Source: Linnemannia elongata (Eukaryota; Mortierellomycota; Mortierellomycetes; Mortierellales; Mortierellaceae). Taken from it: a DNA stretch of 64,000 bases. The notes under the pieces were generated by a model, which had not been told where the DNA came from, did no database searches, and was given only the letters and a program-made list of their open reading frames with translations. The stretch is taken from the NCBI GenBank assembly GCA_036320915.1, contig JAXBDG010000012.1, positions 1,662,501-1,726,500 of the forward strand, in the 5' to 3' direction. Below are positions 21,964 through 33,017 of the stretch, in pieces. A program made the translations under genes and the position numbers. How positions within the stretch are numbered: position 1 is the stretch's first letter; the number at the start of each line of letters is the position of its first letter.

Positions 21964-22232
21964 CAGGTTACGCGAGAATAGCACCATTGAACGCGCAATG
22001 GATTTCGGATATCTCGTCACGTGACTTCCGCCACCACCTTGATTCTTGCCACAGCCCGGCTGGATTGAGTTCCTAGGGGTATCTCTCCACTTATCCTTCT
22101 GTCTCCTTGGTCTAGGCTGAAAAAAAAATGACCAGAAGAAGGGAAAAAAGAAGGTAGAGACTGAAAAACGAAAATAAAAATGAAAAAAAAGAGAGAGAGT
22201 TGTTGTTCTTTCAAATAAATCTAGAGAACAAT

Positions 22233-22706
22233 GGGCTTAATCTCAGCAGATCGTAGCAAAAAGGCTACTCTACTGCTAACAATACCCCGTTCAATTAAAG
22301 TCGTCTGCAATGGATTTATCTCTTCCAATATTGAAATTGACATTGGCAGGAACATCACAAGGCCGCCCTGCAACATAACCCCTTGTAGTATGATTCAGGA
22401 TCCGAAGATCTATTCGTGTTCAACTAAAAATCGGAAAAGGCGGTAATCGTCGCGTTCTAGCACGCGTTCTGACTTGGAGGCATTCAGCCATAACCCAACG
22501 GATGATAGCTCGGGCCATTGCCTGCTCGGGCAGGCCCAAATACCAATTATCCGAATGAACGGCTCCTCTCGTACAAAGTTCAATTACTATCGCAACAACA
22601 TTTCATCAATAGGGTAAAACTAACCTGTCTCACGACGATCTAAACCCCAGGTCTTGTTCCCTATTAGTGGGTGAACAATCCAACGATTACTGAATTCTGC
22701 TTTAGT

Positions 22707-22742
<36 letters not shown>

Positions 22743-22784
22743 AGCGTCGCTATGAACGCTTGGCTGTCACAAGCCAGTTATCCC
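22233..22784 (-). pseudogene. Degenerate 3' portion of 28S (LSU) rRNA
   Basis: About 550 nt whose plus strand is antisense to the LSU 3' region. Landmarks include cagcagatcgtagcaaaaaggctactc, cattcagccataacccaacggatg, ccaattatccgaatgaac, ctcgtacaaagttcaattac, gggtaaaactaacctgtctcacgacg and ccgacatcgaaggatcaaaaag. Many substitutions and small gaps set it apart from a working gene. It ends at the same LSU position as the fragments at 10103 and 23273 (within a few bases of ATAACTGGCTTG). Confidence 0.85.
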
Positions 22785-23199
22785 TCCCGTTTTTTCATCC
22801 CTTGATTGTTTCCTTTCTCTCCACCCTCCCAATTTTTTCCCTTCTCTGCACCACCCTTGATTTCTTTCGCCCTCTTCATCCCTGGATTTTTTCTATTCCA
22901 TCGATGCCCTTGATCTTTTTATCGTCCCTCCTTTCACAATGTGCCCTTTCTCTTCCCTGCTCTTGCTCTTCCCTGCCCTCGCTTTCTTTTGCCTGCCCTA
23001 GCTCCTCCTTGCACTAGCCTTCCTTCTTGCCTGCCCTCGCCTTTCCCTTCCCTCGCTTTCCCTGCCCTTTCTCCCCCCTTCTTTCACGTCTCAAAGGGCG
23101 CGCGTAACTTAAACGAATTAACACTCCTTAGGAGAAAAAAAATGTTAGTACAAGTGAACAAAGCATCACAACGTGCACGACGAACTCGATGCAGGGAGG
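22785..23199. other. Pyrimidine-rich low-complexity DNA
   Basis: Plus strand is mostly C and T with imperfect ttccc/ccttgc motifs. No gene. Confidence 0.6.
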
Positions 23200-23273
23200 A
23201 GAGAAAGAGCCGACATCTAAGGATCAAAAAGCAACGTCGCTATGAACGCTTGGCTGCCACAAGACAGTTATCC
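23200..23273 (-). pseudogene. Third short fragment of 28S rRNA
   Basis: gagccgacatctaaggatcaaaaagcaacg through cttggctgccacaagacagttatcc matches the LSU stretch also seen at 9970-10103 and 22233-22784, with the same right boundary. Confidence 0.8.
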
Positions 23274-23782
23274 AGTTGTACAGCAACTAGATTTTTTCGG
23301 CGTCCTTCCCCTTTTTTTCAGCCTACATCCATCCATCCCATCTTTTGCTCATCGTCCCTCTCGTTTTTTTTACATCCCCATCTTTTTTTTCTTACCTTTC
23401 TTTTTTCTGCATCTCCATTTATTTTTTTTTTCACGCCCCTCCCTTTCTCCACTCCTTTCTTTATTCTTTTTTCACGTCCTTCCCCTTTTTTCCATCCATT
23501 CCTTTTTTTCTCTCTTCTCATATACTAAATGTGGAGTGTCGGATATCACCTGATTTACATAAATTTTTCTACAGAGGTTTGATGATATCACATGATTTGC
23601 ATCAATTTCTATAACTGCATAGTTTCTTCCCGCCCAAAATTGCATAATTGCACAACGACGAGGTGTCCATTCTTGATATCATGTTATGAATAAGGTCCCT
23701 TTTTTTTTTAACCCTCAACTACTTTTTTTTATTCACCCCCTTTACGATTACAACAACAAACATCCATCAACATCAACAGAGA
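23274..23782. other. Pyrimidine-rich low-complexity DNA
   Basis: Long T/C tracts (23280-23520 and 23700-23750). Apparent small Phe/Ser-rich frames are by-products of the composition. Confidence 0.6.
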
Positions 23783-23960
23783 AAGCAGTATGGCATCCTA
23801 TCAGAGGAAGCAGCATGGCATCCTAACAGAGGAAGCAGCATGGCATCGCACACGCACGAGGATGCAGCGCAACGCGCAACAACAACAAATATCCACCAGC
23901 ATCAGCATGGCATGGACAGACATGAGGAAGCAGCATGGCAAGGACAGACATGAGAATGCA
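23783..23960. repeat. Degenerate tandem repeat around gaggaagcagcatggcatc
   Basis: The ~28-bp unit gaggaagcagcatggcatcctaaca occurs about three times head to tail near 23783-23850, with looser copies (gcatggcatc, cacacgcacgagga) to about 23995. Confidence 0.6.
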
Positions 23961-24417
23961 GCATGGCATCACACACGCACGAGGACAGCACGGCATGAAC
24001 GGTAACGAGGACGCAGATTGGCTTCGACAAACGTGAAGACGCGAGCACTTAAACCACAAGGAAGAACAAGAAGAAGACCCCAGACACTATTCTACTGAAC
24101 AAGATCAATGAACAGCAGAGTAACGGTATGTGTTGGCCTAAGGAGAGTGTAAAGGTTGAGTTGTTTCTTTAGAAAAGCGTCTCACAATTATTTTACAGTA
24201 TGTTGCATCTCAACTTCGCTCATCATTCTTTACAAAGGGCAGCTCTTAGTCCTCATGTATATATCCGTATAAGGACCAATAAAGGCACCTCAGCTTCTTT
24301 CTCACCATTTTCTCTTCCCCAGCTGTTTTACATACTACCAGTATCAGTTCCAATTTCTCTTACCCTTTGGTTACATTTTGACACATCTTCGACAGTCTCA
24401 AGCTTTATCTTCTTCAA

Positions 24418-24754
24418 ATGGGCAAACCATCCACGTCTGTTTCTACCCGCACCAGTTCTACCGCTGTCGCTGTCGCAAAGTAAGTCTATGTCAGTGTCTG
24501 CATACAGCTATGTTCTTTTTATATACTCATTTATGGTCATCCTTAACCTCCAGGTTATTTTTCCTACTTATCGCAGGCAACAGTCCTCTTTGAGCCTCCC
24601 GATGATTCTTGGTCCGGTGGCTGCAGCGCATGGTAAAGGGCTCACTACCCTCAAGAAACGCAGGCGCTGCAACACAGACGACGCACGCAACGACAATGCA
24701 ACTATCATGAATGTCACTGATCCAACCCTGATGTTTCCACTAACCTTTGGCTGA
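24418..24754 (+). CDS. Possible two-exon small protein, unrecognised
   Basis: Exon 1 (24418-24479) reads MGKPSTSVSTRTSSTAVAVA and ends at GTAAGT. An acceptor TCGCAG at 24576 joins in frame to a 58-codon exon ending at 24754, total 79 residues. The second exon has a basic patch (LKKRRR). No family is recognised. It lies upstream of the Helitron 2 remnant and could be a remnant of an accessory frame of that element or a chance frame. Confidence 0.25.
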
Positions 24755-25309
24755 CAATCAAGTACAGTGCCCATCTCAATGTCAAGATATGTTCTTCGCT
24801 CCCTGTGGTGAAATACTTCCACAAGTACATCCATAGGCGTGCCTGTAGTACTTACGTTTTTTTCTTTCTTTTTTATTAAAGCAAAAGAAGAAAAAATGGT
24901 CTCGCAGCACAAAAGTCAAAGCATCAATGGACTTACTTACATTTTCATCTTTTTTCCATTTTTAAAAAAGACCGGACAGAGCCAGGACCGGTCTCGAAAA
25001 ATTGAAGTTTCTTCTGTTTGCCTCCACTGGCCAAACCTCATCGTTTTATTCTGCATCCATCAGCACCAACACCAGCGCCGCCACAGCCACCACACCAAGA
25101 TCTAACTCCGCTGCAACTACCGCTACAGGGTTCAGCACCGCCACCACTGGTTAAGGCTCAACCGATGCAGACCAAAAAAAAAATGAAGCAAGTATGGAGG
25201 TATTTCTTTTGGGCATTTTTTCCTCTTAAAGTCTGACCATTGCAACTCCTTGCTTTTCTCACTCTCTACATTTTTCTTACCGTCGTTTTTATATTAGGAA
25301 CCTCCATGC
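24755..25309. other. No gene recognised
   Basis: Mixed low-complexity sequence, including a Ser/Thr/Ala-coding stretch around 25030-25160. It may be a decayed part of the Helitron downstream. Confidence 0.35.
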
Positions 25310-25333
25310 AACGAGATTCGCTAATTTCGCGAT

Positions 25334-27116
25334 ATGAGATGCCTCATTGAGCATGTGTGCATGTGGCACATTCTCGGATATCCTTTACACGGCCATTCGT
25401 CTGCTGTGCAACGTATGCAGGTCCATCTCCCAAGCCAGCACAGCGCACCTGTAATAAATACGTGGATCTACTTCGTGTTTCCCTCCATAACAACGAAAAG
25501 TCAGCTGAGGGTCTACTCCAAACTGAACCAAGAGGATAGAGACGCACATAATTTTACATACGCTGAGTTCATGATCGTGTCACCTACGACCAAAACAACC
25601 ACAAGTGGAAGAAGGGGAAAAAAAGCACATCCCCAAGATTACCCAAATCTAAATTGTCCACCCTAAGGATGGCGAGAGGTTCTGTCTCCGAACTCTCCTT
25701 TTGAATGTCAAGGGTGCCACCAGCTTTGAACTTCCCCGCACCGTCAATAATACCCTCTGCGATACATTTCGGCACCGGCAAATCCTTTCTCTACAACACA
25801 CTGATTGAACAAACCATTGGTGTTATGATAAATAACGTTGTTGTCCTTACATTGTCCGGTATAGCAGCTCCGATCCTTCATGGTGGGCGTGCCAAACCCT
25901 CTGTGTTCAAGGTCTCCATTCCAGTTTTCAAAGACTCGACCTGCGATATTACCCGCGAGCAACAAGTCGGATCCATTATCCACGCGGCCGACCTCATCAT
26001 CCGGGACGAGGCACCGATGATGCATCGACATGTCTTTGAGTCAGTGGACCGGATCGTTTGACATATTATGGAACAGCCCTTGGTTCCTTTCGGCGGAAAG
26101 ATTGTCGTGTTCGGTGGTGACTTTCGACAGGTGTTGCCGGTGGTTGCTCATGGATCTCAGTCTCAGATCGAGGGGCGTGTCTAAAGATGTCTAGCACCAT
26201 TTGGCCCAAGGTCAAGACACTCAAGCTAACTCGTAATATGCGAGTCAAGGCGAACGAGACCAGCCCTTTTTCAATTGTCGATTTTTTACTACAAGTCGGT
26301 GAGGGCAAGGAGCAGATATTTTCCTTTGACGACTCTGATTATAATATCAGGATTCCCGACCATATCCTTTTTACGACACCATGGACCCAATAACAATAAC
26401 GAACACGAGATCCAACTTATTCGCACCATATACCCCAATATCTCCAACGGCAACTTTACACATGAAGACATCAAGCGCACCGCTATTTGACAACACTGAA
26501 CAAGGATGGCAATCATATGAACGACCTTGCGACCACATTATTTCCTGGCGAGGCAACAGAGTACCTTGGCCAAGACTCGATTCCAGATTCAGATACCCAC
26601 GGGGTCGCCAACTATCCTACGGAGTACCTCAACTCTTTGGACCCCACTGGATTACCTCCCCACAGGCTGGTGCTGAAAGTTGGCATGCCAATCATTCTTC
26701 TCCAAAACGTGGACCAAAAAAAAGGACTTTGTAACGGAACTTGGTTGATCGTCCGCTGCCTCAAGCCACGCTGCATCATGGCAACAATCCTAACGGGACC
26801 TTTTACCACCGACTTGGTCTTTACCCCACGAGTGTCAATTTTAACTACAGCTGATAAGACCTCCCCGATCATATTCAAGAGACGACAGTTCCCGGTCCGG
26901 CCCGCCTGTGCCATGACGATCAACAAGTCCCAAGGGCAGACCCTCGAAAATGTCGGACTCTATCTGCCTACTCCTGTATTCACACACGGGCAGCTTTATG
27001 TTTCACTTTCTCGATGCACAGAAGAAAGAAATATCAAGGTTCTTATCATCGATGGCAGCATCCTCAGGCTCGAAGGCACGTACACTAGAAAGGTTGTGAA
27101 TAAGAGAGTCATGTAA
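25334..27116 (+). pseudogene. Helitron helicase remnant with several stops and frameshifts
   Basis: 25360-25660 matches the segment between Rep and helicase (MWHILGYPLHGHS, RMQVHLPSQHS, LNQEDRDAHNFTYAEF) and aligns with Helitron 3 at about 62730-62960. After a gap the helicase begins with a damaged Walker A (HFGTGKSFLYNTL; the leading GPA is lost), then IIRDEAPMMHRHVFESVDRIV and a stop at 26059. VFGGDFRQVLPVV and further breaks follow. The last part, 26487-27116, is one open frame with PPHRLVLKVGMPIILL, CAMTINKSQGQTLENVG and GQLYVSLSRCTEERN. Clearly dead. Confidence 0.85.
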
Positions 27117-27347
27117 TCGTAGCAAACACCATAGAATCGATCATATATGTATTTTAATGTTGGAAGGGCCCAAAAATCATACTTCAATACCTCTTATCCT
27201 TTTTGATTGGTCACATTTTTTTTTTGAATAAATTTTTTCCACTTTGTAATCAAAACACATACAAAATGAATGAGGATAAACCCCCAGGCTGGCAACACCT
27301 CTGGCACGTAAACACCAAAACCTGGGAGTTGAGAAAACGGTTCAGCT

Positions 27348-27376
27348 CCCGCGGCGTAGCCGCGGGCACTTGCTAG
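27348..27376 (+). other. Helitron 3' terminus: perfect 8-bp hairpin plus CTAG
   Basis: CCCGCGGC-GTA-GCCGCGGG (27348-27366) is followed by CACTTGCTAG ending at 27376 and a host T. It differs from the Helitron 1 hairpin by one inserted A. Confidence 0.9.
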
Positions 27377-27423
27377 TCTTGTCTAAATGACAATATCTCG
27401 ATTTGTTTCGTTTCTTTTTCTCG

Positions 27424-27433
27424 TATATAAATA
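27424..27433 (+). promoter_or_regulatory. TATA box candidate for the secreted peptide gene
   Basis: tatataaata lies 48 bp after the Helitron 2 end and about 350 bp before the ATG at 27783. A GTAAG...TTAG pair (27668-27772) could be a 5' UTR intron between them. Confidence 0.45.
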
Positions 27434-27782
27434 ATCTGCACCTACCCAGCATCCTGCACCGACATACATCTGATTCTATCACAAGACTCCATACTTGAAA
27501 CAGCACTCACAACGCTCGCAACAAAGTCTGCAGGAACCGTCGCAAGCACTGCGCAAGAGCTATCATAAGAGCTACCAAACTAACCTTCAAGATCCATTCT
27601 GCCGTGACCGTCACGGAAGCCAAGAGAACTCCCACCAAGTACAAAGCTTACAAAAGAAGAACTGCTGGTAAGCCGCCACGGTTTAACTCATTTTTTATAT
27701 TCAATCCTGACAAAGATTTTTAACCTCAAGATTGTTCTTACTGTTGCTGAAATTGAAATTTCTATGCCTTAGAGCAAGCATC

Positions 27783-28049
27783 ATGAAACTACTTTCCGTT
27801 ATCTGTGTGATCTTGTCCCTCACATATCTCGTTGCAGCAGACGTTACCTGTAGTCATAACAATGACTGCACGAGCACTTGGGTGGGATATAATTGTGAGT
27901 GTGCCAATGCACGCAGGATGTTCATACAAGGAATGGCAAGTGAAGGGATAAACTGTTGGGTCGGTCCTGGTTTTGGCGTTGGCTGTGCGAACGATTGTGG
28001 TGGCAAATGTGACTGTGGCCGCAACCACCACTGGGAAGGCAGTTGCTAA
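27783..28049 (+). CDS. Small secreted cysteine-rich peptide (10 Cys)
   Basis: Encodes 88 residues. MKLLSVICVILSLTYLVAA is a classical signal peptide with cleavage likely after AA. The ~69-residue mature part has ten cysteines, including CECANARR, WVGPGFGVGCANDC and GGKCDCGRN, and is rich in G and N. This fits a disulfide-stabilised secreted peptide, such as an antimicrobial or interaction factor, but no named family is recognised. The ATG at 27783 is chosen over the in-frame one at 27732 because it starts the signal peptide directly and follows a TTAG acceptor. The promoter lies next to the 3' end of Helitron 2. Confidence 0.75.
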   Translation: MKLLSVICVILSLTYLVAADVTCSHNNDCTSTWVGYNCECANARRMFIQGMASEGINCWVGPGFGVGCANDCGGKCDCGRNHHWEGSC

Positions 28050-28493
28050 GTGTTGACGTTAGGCTTTTTTGAGTTTCCTTTTTATATTTGATTAAAAAAT
28101 TCAAGCGTGATGTTGGCGCCACTCCAGTTGGTGAAAGTACCGGACACTGGATGTATCTTGATTTGCACGAAGGGACAGTATTTTTTTTCAGGTAAAGAAA
28201 GGCGAAATGGACAGCACGGGGAGGCAACTGACCACTAAGAACAATCAGACTGGACATGAATAATTGTTCATATCTATGGAAGAACTTTTGATGCTTCTGG
28301 AAAATGAGTTAGACATATACATGCCTCACTAGTACCGCAGTACCATCATGCCGTAGTTATGAAAGTGCCAGTAAAATAATATTTACACGGTGTAGAAGGG
28401 GCTGTACGGGACGACTGAGGACTGCAAAAACAGGCATACAGGCATAGCCGGACTGGAAATTTAAAGTTGCAGGCACACTGCAAAAAGTCGTAT

Positions 28494-28530
<37 letters not shown>

Positions 28531-28612
28531 CATGGAGTATGGATGGCAAAAAAGGATTATTTGGTATATTTGCGTATGGTTAAAAGTAAAAGTAAGCTAA
28601 AACACTATCCAA
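28050..28612. other. Intergenic with a ~33-base A run
   Basis: Holds the 3' ends of two converging genes. A run of A from about 28495 to 28526 could be a slipped microsatellite or a retroposed tail. No target duplication was recognised. Confidence 0.5.
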
Positions 28613-31600
28613 TTATGCCATGGTCCTGCGCTTGACAAACTTGTAGGTCTCGACAAACGCAGTGTATATGAACAATGACGCAAAGACAATTCCCCACTCA
28701 TACGAGATCCCCAAGTGCTTAAACACATTCTTGTTCAACCCGGGGACATATATCACAGGGAAAAGGATCATGGCACCCACAACGATCGACAGCCAAAGGG
28801 TCTTGTTCTGATGGGCGGTCTTGAGGCGGGACCATTGCCAACCAGACTGGCGGATGTCGCGACAGTTGATGGCGTGGGAGAGGATCAGGAATGTGAGGGT
28901 CGCATAGCAGGTTGCGCGGGCACGGAAGACGCCGTCGCAGACTTCGGAGTAGTAACCGCGGTTGCACTTGTAGCCAAGTTGGCCGTCCTCAAAGACGAAG
29001 AGGACGAGAATGAAGGGGACAAAGGAGAGGATTGCCATTACAAAGCCGTAGACGAACATGTCCATGAGGACTTCGAAGGAGAAGAGACCTTGTTTCGAAG
29101 TTCGTGGGGGTTCTTTCATGTTGGTTGCACTGGCGGGTTCGAGGCCGAGACCGATGGCGGGTGGGGAGGAGTAGCAGAGATTCATAAACAAGATAGCGGC
29201 TGCGCTGAGGGGGAAGACAGAGTCGCCTTGCTCGTCCTTGACAGCCAAGGCGACGACCAGGACTAGGATGGTAGCGATGTTTCCCGACATGAGATGCTGA
29301 ACAAACTTTTGAATGTTGAAAAACATGCGGCGGCCTTCGGCGATGGCTTCGACGATGGTGGCAAAGTTATCGTCGGTGAGGACAATGTCGGCGGCTTGCT
29401 TGGCGACATCGGAGCCAGACTGGCCCATGGCGATACCGACGTTGGCAGCCTTGAGGGAGGGGGAGTCGTTGACGCCGTCGCCGGTCATCGCGGCAAAGAG
29501 ATTGCGACGATGGAGAGCAGCGATCATCTTGACTTTGGTGTTGGGCGAGCAGCGGGCGACGACGCGGGGGAGGTCATCCAGCGCATCGATCTGTTCATCA
29601 GACATGGCATCAAATTTGTCGGCACTCATGACCATCGAGGAGTTCTTCACATCAGTATCGGCTGGGATGATGGCGACTTCTTTTGCAATTGCAGCAGCAG
29701 TAGAGGGGTGGTCGCCAGTAAGCATGTGGACGCGGATACCGGCCTCATAACATTTCATCACGGCAGGGAGGGACTCGGCACGAGGAGGGTCATAGATACC
29801 GACGAGTCCTAAAAAGACAAGGTTTGACTCGACTTCGTCACGGCCCAAGCCATGAACAAGGTCGACACCCTTGGTAGGATGGAACTTGCGGTAGGAGAGC
29901 GACAGAACCCGGAGTCCTTGTTCAGCCAAGGCATCGACTCGCTTCATGATGACTGACTCAAAGTCGACCTGAATAGAGTCCTCACCGTCCTTGTCGTTCC
30001 TGAGTGGGATTTCGGCGTCTCCCTCACGGTAGTGACTACAGCATCCCAAGATCCTCTCGGTAGCACCCTTGGTGAAAATCAAGTGCTCATCCGAGGGAGT
30101 CTCATACAGGACCGACATACGCTTGACAGAGGAATCAAAGGGGAACTCGGCAACTAATCTGAACCCATTATCGACCAACTCGGGTTTGGGCATACCAGCC
30201 TTATAGGCGAGCACCTGGAGGGCAATCTCGGTAGGGTCGCCGATGGCAGTCCATTCGCCGTGGGTCTCGGGGTGGTTGGTGCGACGGAGTTCTGCCATGT
30301 TACAGAGGGCTGAGGCTTGGATGGTACGCAAGAGTTGGTCGTTACCAGAGTCGAGAGTGACGACCTGTTCGTTGGCTTGGATAGGAACCTCGCCGTTGTT
30401 GGTTTCGCCTTGACGGAATATCTCGCCTTCCGGGACAAAACCGGTGCCAGAGATACGGTAGAAGCCGTCACCGGGGAACCACATGCGTACAGCGACCATC
30501 TTGGACTGAGTCAATGTGCCGGTCTATGAGAAAATAAGGGAAGGAAAAAAAAATATCAGTATACAATATTTGTACCCGACATAACAAACAGGAGCAAGGA
30601 CGTTGAAAAAAAAATTACCTTGTCCGAACAAATATTGGTAACGGCGCCGAGACTCTCAAGACTCGAAAGTCGACGAACAATAGCCTTAGCCTTGGCCATC
30701 CGACTAACCCCAAATGCCATAGTCAATGTAACAATAGCGACCAAACCCTGTGGGATCATTGAGATAGCAACCGAAATAGCGTAGATGGCAATTTCATTGC
30801 TGTACCGGAACTTGTGCACAGCGAAGACAACAATAACCAAGATCACCGCAGCCACGAAAATGCAGTAGGCCATCTTGTTCAGACGCTTCTGCAGTGGAGT
30901 CAACTCGTTGGTGTCGACATTCATCAAGGTGGTCGCAATCTTCCCGATCTGCGTGCCCATCCCCGTACCGGTGACGATTCCCTTGGCGCGACCTTTGACA
31001 ACCGTGGTGGACGCGAAGACCATGTTCAGACGATCGCCTAACGACTCCTCGGAGGCCTTGATCAGATCCAAGTTCTTCTGGACAGGGAGACTCTCACCCG
31101 TAAGAAGCGCCTCGTCAGTTTCAAGGTTAAAGACTTCAAAGAGCCGGCAATCGGCACCGATAACGTCGCCGTCTTCAAAGATGAGGACATCACCGGGGAC
31201 GACTTGGTTATTGGGGATGACGATGCGAGTCTCGTCACGGATGACCTGGGCGGTAGGTGAGGACATGTTGCGGAGGGCTTCCATGGTCTGCTCGGCAGAG
31301 AAGTCTTGGTAGAATCCGATGGTAGCGTTCATGATGATGATGAAGAGGATGACTCCTCCTTCTGCGAACTGCTCTGTCGCAAAGGCTAGGATCTGAGAAA
31401 AAAGGGGCAAAGAAGAAAGAAGGAATGAATTTTTGGACGTTGGGTGAGCAGAAGGGAAAATACGCGTGAAATGAGACCAGTGGGACATGAGACAAGTGGG
31501 ACAAAGATAAGGGAGACAATAGGATAAAAATCAACGCAGCGTCATTGTATCACAAAACAAAAAAAAATTACATTGGCAATGAGAAGGACGACCACAAGAG

Positions 31601-31808
31601 GGTTAGCGATCTGGCGCCAAAGGACCAGGTACCACTTGACCCCACCACTGCCCTTGAGCTCGTTAGTTCCATAGCGACGGAGACGAATATCTGCCTCTTC
31701 CGAGGTGAGGCCCTCGATGCTGCTCGACTTGAGTTCTACCTCGGTCTCGGCGACGGTGTAGGTGTGGTAGGGGACCTCTGGCTGCAAGTCGATGACCTTT
31801 TTAGACAT
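28613..31808 (-). CDS. P-type cation ATPase, ENA/type IID-like (3 exons)
   Basis: Plasma-membrane type ion pump; the closest style is fungal ENA Na+/K+ efflux ATPases, with type IIA (Ca2+) as the alternative. Exons 31808-31572, 31392-30619 and 30523-28613 give 973 residues. Seen in order: N-terminal cation-ATPase domain (VELKSSSIEGLTSEEADIRL), LLTGESLPV (actuator), SMIPQGLVAIVTLTMAFG in TM4, NICSDKTGTLTQ phosphorylation site (Asp336), KGATERILGCC (nucleotide binding), GIYDPPR, MLTGDHPSTAAAIA and MTGDGVNDSPSLKAANVGIAM hinge. About four to six C-terminal membrane helices end in KFVKRRTMA. The second intron cuts exactly between DK and TGT of the catalytic motif. LSSLESLGAVTNICSDK resembles ENA more than SERCA, but ion preference cannot be read with certainty. 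No defects seen. Confidence 0.88.
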
Positions 31809-33017
31809 GGTGGTGAAGAAGGGGTATGGGGGCGATGGTTGTAAGAAGTGACTGGAAAGTAGAGAAGTACGGGTTGAGGGATGATATTTTTTAACACGCT
31901 GGAGTCAAAAATGAGGGGTTATCCTTATATTGAAGAATGGGTGGATGAAGAAGGTGGGAGATAAAAGGGAAAGTGAAGGAGAAGGAGTAGTGTAGAGGAA
32001 TGAAAGAGAAAAGAAAAGACAAAGGAGAAAGAAAAGCTTCTTATATAAGTTTTTCTGAATAATGTATGCGCAATTGAAAAAGAAAGATGATGGGCAAAGC
32101 GGCGGCGGACAAAGGTGCGGAGCCATGACGAATGTTGCGAAACCCAAGAAAAGATGGAACGTCAAGGAAACTGAAAGACAAAAAGTACCGATGCTTTCTC
32201 GATATGGTACCGAATGGGCTAACCCGACAACGAATGGAACCAATTGGAGAAGGTTTGTGTCCCGAGAACGGAAAGCAATCGAACGATTACGAAAAAAAAA
32301 CAATCGACTTAGCCCAAACGACTTTGTACACTCAGGTGACGTTGATCACTCATTGTTAATATCAGCGAAAATTAACACTCAGGTGAGATCACCCAAAATT
32401 TAAGGTTGGGGTCAATTAGCCCGCACGAGCCAACCCCCTCAGGTGACGTAACTGAGGCTGTGTGCGGGGTGAAGGCATATCTCGGATACTCAACGGAAGG
32501 GTTGATCGCTAAGGCATACCTACACCCCATTCACAAAAGATTAACGGAGAAGAGGAGGACTATATCTGAAAGAAAAGAATACTCCCGACACTCCCAACAG
32601 ATACGAAGCATCGGATCAGCGACAACATGCAATTAAAACGTAACGAGAAGGCATTACACTGAAAAATCGATCGCTGGGTAAACCTCAGACATGCTAGCTA
32701 ACATGCACAAGAAAATCAAAACGCATCCATCATCCTCACGCCAACTCATTTTTTGGTTCACATATCAATGTTTTGTTCTGTGTTCTTTAGGGTTTATTAC
32801 TATGACAGCGATAAAGAAGAATAGCTGCCAAAAACAGACGTAAATAATACAAAGGTGGAAGAAAGAAAAAATGCAATGTATATGGGATGGGCTCAATAGC
32901 AGACAACTGACATGTCGTCCGTCGAACCTCGAACACATCCTGGATTTTGTGTGTGTGCGTGCGCGAAAAAAAGAAAGAAAAATAACAAAACAAAAAGAAA
33001 AATCCCTACTTCATCGT
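31809..33017. other. Intergenic; three ctcaggtga motifs
   Basis: The ATPase promoter region is at the left. At 32331, 32378 and 32438 the motif ctcaggtga(c/g) is repeated in direct orientation within 120 bp. No gene was recognised. Confidence 0.4.

Larger units (their letters stand above)
19090..21980. repeat. Three copies of one 17-bp target-site sequence flanking a LINE and a SINE
   Basis: caggttacgcgagaata is found at 19090-19106, 21277-21293 and 21964-21980. The first two bracket the LINE fragment, the last two bracket the SINE-like element. The first and third also share the next two bases (gc). Each element's poly(A) tail (T-run on this strand) starts directly after its left copy. Confidence 0.9.
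25310..27376 (+). mobile_element. Helitron 2 remnant
   Basis: Plus-strand Helitron with a clear 3' terminus at 27376 and a helicase gene remnant. The Rep half is missing. The left limit given is where Helitron protein similarity starts, not a true terminus. Confidence 0.8.

Noticed and set aside
23242..23614. Several Phe/Ser/Leu-rich frames of 65-195 aa
   Set aside because: All arise from a T/C tract; no start context, splice logic or protein-like composition.
28715..29266. Long plus-strand frame (183 aa) opposite the P-type ATPase
   Set aside because: Antisense shadow of a well-supported gene; D/E/G-rich composition follows from the codons on the other strand.
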